DNA from: Prostheceraeus crozeri
Taxonomy: Eukaryota > Platyhelminthes > Polycladida > Euryleptidae
Direction of reading: 5' to 3'
Length of the DNA: 64,000 bases
NCBI GenBank assembly: GCA_907163375.1
Contig: CAJQUW010001972.1
Location: 310,001-374,000, forward strand
Part shown: one piece after another, positions 58,901 through 64,000 of the stretch
How positions within the stretch are numbered: position 1 is the first letter of the stretch
Layout: the number at the start of each line of letters is the position of its first letter
Notes under the pieces: generated by a model
What the model saw: the letters and a program-made list of their open reading frames with translations, nothing else
Told to the model about the DNA's origin: nothing
Databases searched by the model: none
Program-made: the position numbers and the translations under genes

Positions 58901-59348
58901 TGTGACATCAGGTTGATCATATGTATTCATATTCTGGAAAGAAATGTATTTGATCATCTTTAATGATTCTGTAATGCATTGGTGGTATCTGGGATGCACG
59001 AGACATGAGTCGTGAAGGTGAGCAAGGTGTTACAGAAACGCATATGTTAAGAATCCGGATTCCTATTTATTTAGTTGCTATTTAGTCAATCGAATTTGTT
59101 GAGCCCTTCGACGGAGCTTAATGTAAATCCAATAAGCGTCAGCTGTGTTCATTTTTTAAATATTAATCAGTTTGATTAATATATAGATACAGACTGATTA
59201 CTGTCATTCAGTACTGTACTAATTAATTTCAGAACTACTGTGTTCTTTCAGACGTCAACTCTTGGTCGGAGCCGCCATCAGCACGCATGAAGAGGATTTC
59301 AAACGGCTAGAAGCCGTTGCTAATGCTGGTGCAGATGTGGTCGTACTG
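37875..59348 (+). CDS. IMPDH: inosine-5'-monophosphate dehydrogenase gene, 5' half (8 coding exons)
   Basis: IMPDH makes XMP from IMP with NAD+, the rate-limiting step of guanine nucleotide synthesis, as a cytosolic tetramer. Exons: 37,875-37,987; 38,055-38,103; 38,198-38,299; 42,200-42,274; 42,834-43,040; 48,754-48,841; 54,030-54,132; 59,252-59,348. All introns are GT-AG. The exons sum to 834 nt, or 278 codons, without stops, against about 514 residues for the animal enzyme. The protein starts [20 protein letters not shown] and runs through the N-terminal barrel part ([28 protein letters not shown]), the CBS pair (about 116-242) and back into the barrel ([19 protein letters not shown]), stopping where human IMPDH2 continues with DSSQGNS. 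The catalytic Cys loop and C-terminal half lie beyond the window. No defect is seen. Confidence 0.93.
38055..38103 (+). CDS. IMPDH: IMPDH exon 2
   Basis: Acceptor TTTTCAG, donor GTAAGT. Encodes [17 protein letters not shown], with the first codon completed from exon 1. The intron before it is 67 bp, by far the shortest in the gene. Confidence 0.92.
38198..38299 (+). CDS. IMPDH: IMPDH exon 3
   Basis: Acceptor ATTACAG, donor GTGAGA. Encodes [20 protein letters not shown] then [14 protein letters not shown], including the highly conserved SSPMDTVTE of the substrate-binding side of the barrel. Confidence 0.93.
38300..40533. other. IMPDH intron 3, 5' part
   Basis: No gene. At about 39,090-39,410 ATTCGA/GATTCG words are over-represented, perhaps an old repeat, but no ends can be fixed. 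Confidence 0.45.
40534..41637 (-). mobile_element. Penelope-like element remnant: GIY-YIG domain between inverted terminal repeats
   Basis: Left arm 40,534-40,844 and right arm 41,350-41,637 are reverse complements over about 290 bases with few mismatches; the left arm has about 20 extra bases near its inner end. Both outer ends read TAATAGTGGAGTCGG inward. The roughly 500-bp centre holds one minus-strand frame encoding a GIY-YIG nuclease. Penelope-like elements are known to carry terminal repeats in either orientation and to be 5'-truncated. The reverse transcriptase part is absent. The high similarity of the arms suggests a fairly recent event. No target duplication could be fixed. Confidence 0.7.
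40861..41355 (-). CDS. GIY-YIG endonuclease domain of a Penelope-like element
   Basis: A 164-residue open frame. The basic N-terminal part ([16 protein letters not shown]) is followed by a Cys-rich linker ([14 protein letters not shown]) and the nuclease core: [20 protein letters not shown] (GIY-YIG in variant form, about residues 72-91), then ARFKEHTT with the catalytic Arg-x3-His-type position, and a C-terminal [17 protein letters not shown] (catalytic Glu). This YKIxC...YxGSTxRpLxxRxkEH pattern is that of the C-terminal nuclease in Penelope-like retroelements, which nicks target DNA. The start Met lies at the inner edge of the right arm, so the reverse transcriptase has been lost upstream. 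Confidence 0.78.
   Translation of the reverse strand: MMNTYIYPFPYISDHTDSRIKRVFQKHKLNVRLTRRNKTLRQQLKRNEVGTTQLCSLANCKLRNKELCNRKNIIYKIHCDKFYSGSTIRPLNARFKEHTTSPSSSVFKHIQTCKVQHSDINIDILAHDHDNTNLRLREAFIINRCKPTINSRTELDSYRDFLFY
42200..42274 (+). CDS. IMPDH: IMPDH exon 4
   Basis: Acceptor GCTTTTCAG, donor GTAAGG. Encodes [20 protein letters not shown] then IRKVK, the segment matching human [25 protein letters not shown]. Confidence 0.93.
42834..43040 (+). CDS. IMPDH: IMPDH exon 5 (first CBS domain)
   Basis: Acceptor TTTTTTTCAG, donor GTAAGT. Encodes 69 residues, [20 protein letters not shown] through [20 protein letters not shown] to DYDKHVRE. This is the first CBS repeat of the Bateman module, which binds regulatory adenine and guanine nucleotides in animal IMPDH. 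Confidence 0.93.
43041..43233. other. IMPDH intron 5, start
   Basis: Nothing recognised up to the minisatellite. Confidence 0.4.
43234..43420. repeat. degenerate minisatellite, unit about 31 bp
   Basis: About six diverged copies of a unit like ATGGGCCCCTTTCAAGGTAT plus TxGATGTGATG, the clearest at about 43,290, 43,350 and 43,380. It lies in IMPDH intron 5. Confidence 0.5.
43421..48753. other. IMPDH intron 5, remainder
   Basis: The longest intron in the window. No gene recognised. Overlapping short frames at 46.7-47.0 kb are not convincing. A GT-rich microsatellite (GTGTGTGTGTG) is near 47,704. Confidence 0.4.
48754..48841 (+). CDS. IMPDH: IMPDH exon 6 (second CBS domain, first part)
   Basis: Acceptor CATTCACAG, donor GTAAGA. 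Encodes [20 protein letters not shown] then NSILQKSKK and the first base of a Gly codon, matching human IMTKREDLVVAPAGITLKEA. Confidence 0.92.
48842..49695. other. IMPDH intron 6, 5' part
   Basis: A 103-codon frame at 49,018-49,329 has ordinary composition but no recognised family. Nothing else is supported. Confidence 0.4.
49696..50160 (+). pseudogene. Penelope-like GIY-YIG remnant, second family
   Basis: Reads [18 protein letters not shown], then after a frame break [35 protein letters not shown] and [19 protein letters not shown]. This is the IVYxvxCxdCdxxYiGqTkrsLkxRvxqH...ALaeHxxxxxHxidW....R..xEsx.I pattern of the Penelope C-terminal nuclease. It differs clearly from the 41-kb copy and resembles the linker-bearing type in other animals. 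Downstream (50,104-50,160) CTGACGATGCTAGCCGCTCG and a GAAAATT stretch resemble the arm motif of the 41-kb element. 5'-truncated and dead. Confidence 0.68.
50161..51534. other. IMPDH intron 6, middle
   Basis: No gene or repeat that I can support. Confidence 0.4.
51535..51990 (-). pseudogene. LINE reverse-transcriptase C-terminal fragment
   Basis: Minus-strand reading from about 51,990 gives [20 protein letters not shown], then [36 protein letters not shown] and [20 protein letters not shown] in alternating frames. LLYGAETW ... RFGHVxRxxDxxxxRVxxMxVEGxRxRxRPxxTW is the standard C-terminus of a large group of animal LINEs. Several frameshifts and stops. Confidence 0.65.
52790..53665 (-). pseudogene. 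mariner-like transposase remnant (DD41D-like group)
   Basis: On the minus strand the N-terminal part is visible in 53,654-53,412 ([17 protein letters not shown], with [16 protein letters not shown]). Next comes [20 protein letters not shown] and ERNIDFCFT (53,340-53,225), then [20 protein letters not shown] with a QNQLFY segment (first catalytic acidic region, about 53,215-53,150). A degraded [20 protein letters not shown] then [13 protein letters not shown] follows (second Asp, about 52,960-52,880). The parts match the order and motifs of mariner-type transposases with a long second spacer. Multiple frameshifts; old and dead. Terminal repeats not found. Confidence 0.65.
54030..54132 (+). CDS. 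IMPDH: IMPDH exon 7 (second CBS domain, end)
   Basis: Acceptor AATTGACAG, donor GTAAGT. Completes [20 protein letters not shown] and [14 protein letters not shown], including the conserved [17 protein letters not shown] that leads back into the barrel. Confidence 0.94.
54750..56280 (+). mobile_element. hAT element, both ends present, internally deleted
   Basis: Ends are inverted repeats CAGTGTCCCGATTnTG ... (reverse complement) CAGTGTCCCGATTCTG. The flanks share CGATGT directly before and after, the core of a probable 8-bp target duplication (6 of 8 match if the element is taken one base shorter at each end). The word GGCGCGAA occurs four times near the left end (54,765; 54,782; 54,803; 54,823) and twice near the right (56,225; 56,244), all in the same orientation. 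Inside is the C-terminal part of a hAT transposase. The N-terminal zinc finger and catalytic core are absent, so the copy is non-autonomous. It lies in IMPDH intron 7. Confidence 0.82.
55030..55947 (+). pseudogene. hAT transposase C-terminal region
   Basis: Three overlapping or adjacent frames. 55,030-55,236 has [20 protein letters not shown]. 55,265-55,516 has the hAT dimerisation domain: [20 protein letters not shown] then [20 protein letters not shown], ending with [13 protein letters not shown]. 55,498-55,947 is a strongly charged coiled coil ([20 protein letters not shown]), probably the C-terminal tail of the same protein in another frame. The ADVERxFSxLxxIxTKKRNxLxxETVxALxxxK signature is diagnostic. 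The catalytic Asp residues upstream are missing, so it is not functional. Confidence 0.78.
56281..59251. other. IMPDH intron 7, 3' part
   Basis: A weak minus-strand LINE C-terminus-like stretch is at 56,548-56,700 ([10 protein letters not shown] then [15 protein letters not shown]). Nothing else is supported. Confidence 0.4.
59252..59348 (+). CDS. IMPDH: IMPDH exon 8 (last in window)
   Basis: Acceptor TTCTTTCAG, donor GTAAGA. Encodes K(R)[18 protein letters not shown] then [13 protein letters not shown], ending in phase 0 directly before the position of human Asp274. No later exon was found up to 64,000. Confidence 0.93.
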
Positions 59349-59785
59349 GTAAGACCGATAGTCTATAATTTTTATTTTACTTTTGCTCCACCCAAAGCAA
59401 GACCATGTAGGGTTAATAACCTTTAGTATAAAGTCGTTCAATTGCGTTACATTATGCAGTATTCTTTATCGCGCTAAGCGATTGGTTAGAAAAATTGTCG
59501 CGTTATTGATAAAATTAATTCTCAGGAAGTCAATAATTTGCAAGCGATGTGGCTGGTATATTTTCAGCATTTCATGACATTCATAAATAAATAATAACTG
59601 CTTTATTCATTACATGATGAATTACTGGAGTTTTCGGTAAATTTGACTTTTGGTGAATTTTTGAATGCAAGATGTCATGCCTACTATTATTTGTGGAAGA
59701 CACTTGTTCTTTTTACAGAAAGTTGTAGGCATTTGACGCAAATGCAACAAGATCCAATATCTACAAAAAGAAAGGCAATGTTCGA

Positions 59786-60850
59786 TTAGAGGCAGTGTTC
59801 AATAGGTCCTCCTTCACACTCAATCACTTTCTGTAATCTCGATGGCAGATGGAGAACAGATCTTCTCAGCTCATCGGGATGTATTGCTTCAATCACCATA
59901 GTGATTCGGTCTTGCAATTCGTCGAGACTTGTTGGGGTAAAGCAATGATACACACGGTCCTTTACAACACTCCAGAAGTAATAGTCTAACGGTGTTAGAT
60001 CTGGGGAATGGGCCGGCCAACGATTAGGATATCCTCTGGCAATGATCCGATCATCAGGAAATACGCTAGAAAGATACGATCTAGCAATCACAGAGAAATG
60101 GGGTGAGGGAGCTCCATCTTGTTGGAAAACAGTAGAATTAATGCGGCGTCTCCTTCTGATTTGGGGGATCACATGGTCGCGAAGCATATTGGTGTAGTTC
60201 TCGCCTGTAACGGTTCCCGGAAAAAAGAAAGGAGTCAATCGAAACTGAGCTGCATAGCCGAACCATACGCACACTTTCGGAGCATGAATATCGGTATCCA
60301 TGACCTCTCGCGGTTTCTCCGAGCCCCAAATGATGGAGTTATGACGATTGACGTGGCCGGCGATGGAGAAGTAGGACTTATCAGTCCATAGGATCGACTC
60401 AAGTTCTACAGCACCGGAGAGCAGGAATCTTGCGAAGATAACCCGCCTTTCTTTGTCATAGTCGGAGAGCATCTGGTTGGTCTGAATGCGATATGGATAG
60501 AGGTTCAATCTGTTCCGTAAGATCCGTTGAACACTAGTCTTAGGAACTCCAGTTTGATGAGAGATCGATCTACAACTGGCGGATCCTCGTTCTGGGTTTG
60601 TTTGTTGCGTTTCTAACTCCTCTTCGACTGCTGACACTCTATCATCCTCAAAGCTTGATCGACCCGAACGTAGCTTGTCTGCCACAGACCCGGTCTCCTT
60701 GAATCGCTGAATGAGACGTGTGATGGTAGACACACTAAAAGGATCACGACGACAGCCATGAGTAGACATATGAAGTCGTAGAGCTGCTGAAGCAAATTTG
60801 CCATTAGAAAAAAAGAGCTCAACAAGTTAAATTCGTGTTTCGAGATCCAT
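59786..60850 (-). CDS. mariner-like transposase (DD41D-like), nearly open
   Basis: The main open frame (60,769-59,786) has 327 codons. The helix-turn-helix region reads FSVSTITRLIQRFKETGSVA, with DKLRSGRSS after it, then a second HTH (RSISHQTGVPKTSVQRILRN). Catalytic positions are SILWTDKSYF, VFQQDGAPSPHF and HSPDLTPLDYYFW, with 43 residues between the last two Asp by my count. Protein-like sequence continues upstream in the same frame (MDLETRI, then a TAA at 60,829-60,827, then LVELFFSNGKFASAALRLH), so the true start is probably the Met at 60,850 and one nonsense change separates it from the rest. Terminal repeats were not found by eye. It lies in IMPDH intron 8, antisense to the gene. Confidence 0.8.
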
Positions 60851-63800
60851 GCGTGTCGAAGTCTACCGGTAAGTTTACTGATCGAAGGCATTAAATTACC
60901 ACAGTACGAATCAAAGTGAATACAATTCACCGTCACACGTGCGTCATTATTAGATGTTGAACACAACAATAGCATGATACTTGATCAGTGAACTGCGATT
61001 GTGTTTACAACACTAATCAATAGATGTCTTGATGTCTTAAGAACGCAAGTAATAGTGTACTTCAAGTACTGTGTGACGATAATTAAAGGTTATATAATAC
61101 TGTGTATAATAATCGGAGGAAGACCCCAGTATAATAAAGCAGTATACCATATAAAACCCCCAGTTTCGGCTTCAGTTTACAAAAAACCGCGAGTCTCTAC
61201 TATATAAATTCAGGAAATAGGAGCCAATTTAGAATTTGCGTGAATTATGGGACACATGGTATATACATGTATGTATGCAGATATGTAATAAACTATACTA
61301 AAATTAAAAGAATATTAAAATAATTATTGCACTAGATTAAACTGGAAATGAATAATGATAGAACTATTATTTCTATTTGTTTTGAAACTGATTTTAGTCA
61401 CATTCTTTACAGTAATTGATAGAATATACATAAATAATAATTTCATTAAATGCAATTACATCGCATTTTTACTCATCACATCATCTGATTTATGTGAATA
61501 ATATTTTTTAGCTTGATCATCAGTTGTAGTAGTAGCCTGATTATGTCATTCATTGGTAGAATCACGTTATCTTCAATCAAATTATCCATAGTCCATATAT
61601 GCACATTGAAAAATTGCAATGTGAATTCTCCTTTAGAAACCGAAATTGTAAATTCTGATAGTTTAGAAACGCTATTAAGCTTTTAGTCATACCTTCGAAA
61701 AAAAGCAAAACACTCAAAAGTTAATCCCATGGCAAACTTCCGAAAAATGCACTGGAAAGCTTATAGCTCTCAAGAAGTATTCATGACTTGCATTTTTGAT
61801 AACAAATGTGACTTTGCAAATTCTGTTAGAGTTTCTAGTCACTGATGTTTCGGCATTAAGGGAATGGCTGAAAGCTTGCGAAAAACATTCGTCATTATAG
61901 TTCGTAGCCAGGAATATGCTTTTCAATTCATGCATGTATTTTGACTTTTTGAAAGTTGTTTTTATTAGTGTTGAACTCTGAAGTTGCGCTTGTAAATGTA
62001 ATTCGAATAATCTACTTTCATTATGCAAGTAGCAGAAGGTTGGGTTTGAACAGCAATTTTTACAATTTGATTTATACAGGGTGGCGGCCGAGCCCGGGAA
62101 TCCCGGGCAGCTCGGGAATCGCCCTTAAATTTGAGAGAAATAGTCAATTAGCCCTTAAATAGCCCGGGAATTCCATTTCGTGACATTTATCTGCAAGTTC
62201 AATGAGCAGAATTTCTTGATTTTAACTACTATCACTACTATTATTATTAAGCACACTATTTCTATTAAATGTCTGCGAATCTTGATTGATACAATCAAGC
62301 AAATATGTACAACATCTGAAGGGAATATTCATGACAAAATAAATTTGCTTAATTTCCACAGACATCACTGTCAGTGATATCTGTGAGGCGATGGCTATGT
62401 CGCTTATAGTGAAATCGCTAAAAGTTTTCCAAATAAGTGCAGTAAGCGTTGCATTCTATAAAAGCAATTCCGTGGCTATTCGCAATACCTTCAAGTCGTG
62501 TATGCGATTGAGTTGACTATAATTCGTGCATACAAGTATAAAGTCGCAGTCAATCGACAGAGGTCGCAAAAATCGTTTTGATTTTCGTGTTTCATAATGC
62601 GCTTGCATGCAAACTCGTAATATGACAAACGATGCAGCCTCTAATATTTTCTAAAAAAGTCATATCTAAGAGACTATTTATCTTACGTTGTCAATTTCAT
62701 TGGTTGAAAGACATTTTACAACAGCACAACTTTTTTAGTAGTAAAATATCTAGGGAATAATCGCCCAATTAAACACTGTAGGTTATTTATGTGCTGATAT
62801 CCACACCAAGTTGAGGATGATATCAGTCCAAAATCACGCCAACAAAATTCTATTAACGCTGCCACTGACAGAAAGTTCATCAGAGTTTTCCTTGATATTT
62901 CGAATACAAGTCAATGGCTAAGCTAAGTGATGAGTTCGAAAACCTCACAGTAAATCATGACAGGAAGCCCATCCAAACCAATGGGGATTATGTACAGAAC
63001 ACTGCTTCCAAAAATCGGGGGTTCTCTAAGGAGTCGTTCTCCGAAGCTCAATGCCGGAGCTTCTGCCAGCGGCAAATATTTTGCTCTCTGTTCCGGTCCA
63101 GATTGTACCAGAAACGCAAAAAAGAAGTCAATAAGTATTATTTTATGTAACTTATCAAGTAAATTTTGCTAGCCTTTCCCATATGCCTCGGAAAAAGGCC
63201 AAGTTATCTCAGACCTGTTCTGCCGGTTAACCGCAACATACACGCATGTATGTCGCACAAAGTGTACCACATTACTAATCGACGGCCAAAGAAAATATTT
63301 CAAGAATGCGGGATTGACTAATAGCCCATTGAAGATTTAATGACATCATTTGGCCTAAAATAATCAGAGCCATAAAAGAATGAACTTAATTAGGCCTACA
63401 CATTTCATCACGCATTTAGCCGGTTAATTTTTTAGGCGATTACAGATTATCAGGCCTTTATTTAGTGGCTTGTAACCCGTGATCTATCTATGAGATCTGA
63501 TTGATTTTCCAACGATAGAAATTTTTCGTATTTTCGAATGATCAAAAAAATGTGCATAATATTTAATTTTCTTCAACTGATTCATGTAATTTTGCAACTT
63601 TTTTCATATATTTTTTGCTTTTAGTCAATTTTTCAGACTTCAACTTTCAAACATGCAAGGCTGAAGTAGCTAACTGACTTTTGAGACGTGATATTTTGAA
63701 AAAACTGTGCACTCTCAATGATTAGCAAACATCTTTAAGATTTGTTATCGACACGTTTTGAATAATAATTCAATAAACACCAATAACAAGAATCTGACGG

Positions 63801-64000
63801 AATTGATTATACATTGTGAAGGAGAAGCAAATTGAATAATTTGCTGACGAATAATGCTAAGTCACAAATTGAGTCAAATTAAACCAGATGAATAAACTTC
63901 TGCCATGGTTTAATCCGATGGTGATGTCTTCAATACGGAGGTAGCATCACTGCGTTGCATTGTCATTGCTGTCCTTTGAATCAAGAAATATCGAGACCTT
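60851..64000. other. IMPDH intron 8, distal part
   Basis: No further IMPDH exon is recognisable. CAGGGTGGCGGCCGAGCCCG at 62,076 with repeated CCCGGGAA words resembles one end of a hAT-like element, but the partner end is not found. A 78-codon frame at 62,914-63,150 (MAKLSDEFENLTVNHDRKP) is of unknown standing. Confidence 0.4.

Noticed and set aside
62914-63150. Overlapping plus-strand frames starting MAKLSDEFENL and MTGSPSKPMG
   Set aside because: Could be a first exon of another gene, but no family, donor site or conservation could be argued.
1-64000. CRISPR arrays, bacterial operons, tRNA and rRNA genes
   Set aside because: No regularly spaced direct repeats, Shine-Dalgarno-led gene strings or tRNA T-loop signatures were seen on either strand.

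Overview
The window looks like nuclear DNA of an invertebrate animal: AT-rich, gene-poor, crowded with transposon fossils, and carrying one spliced host gene with GT-AG introns of 0.07-5.7 kb. The species cannot be told from the sequence. No bacterial features, CRISPR arrays, tRNA or rRNA genes were seen.

Region 1 (1-16,042) is a Polinton/Maverick element of the adintovirus-like kind, more AT-rich than the flanking DNA. Its left terminus lies outside the window. The right end is placed at about 16,042, where a palindrome-rich terminal repeat stops in an AG/CT-type end. Recognisable parts are an adenain-like cysteine protease, a phospholipase A2-like domain fused in frame to a retroviral-type integrase, a double jelly-roll major capsid protein, a penton-like minor capsid protein, an FtsK/HerA packaging ATPase, a protein-primed family B DNA polymerase and a fibre-like protein with a phage tail-fibre motif, plus several coiled-coil or membrane proteins. 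It is broken, by my count in about four or five places, but most frames are open, so it is fairly young. Scattered through it, between genes and inside reading frames, is a family of short triloop hairpins, mostly in adjacent pairs. I regard this as the most unusual signal in the window.

Region 2 (16,043-37,874) is intergenic DNA full of non-LTR retrotransposon remains: RT fragments at 17.4 and 31.4 kb, LINE 3' tails at 19.6 and 24.2 kb, a 3.2-kb minus-strand LINE with ORF1, endonuclease and RT (25.9-29.1 kb), and a plus-strand LINE (31.9-36.0 kb) interrupted by an IS630/Tc1-type DNA transposon whose transposase appears to carry a 72-nt intron. A hAT-type MITE lies at 20.7 kb.

Region 3 (37,875-64,000) is the 5' half of the host gene for inosine-5'-monophosphate dehydrogenase (IMPDH). 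Eight coding exons join in frame to give 278 residues, covering the N-terminal part of the barrel and the CBS (Bateman) pair, and end just before the conserved DSSQGNS segment. Its introns hold two different Penelope-like GIY-YIG remnants (one between long inverted repeats), a LINE tail, an old mariner remnant, a terminally complete but internally deleted hAT element, and a nearly open DD41D-like mariner. The introns have thus served as tolerant landing sites for several transposon classes.
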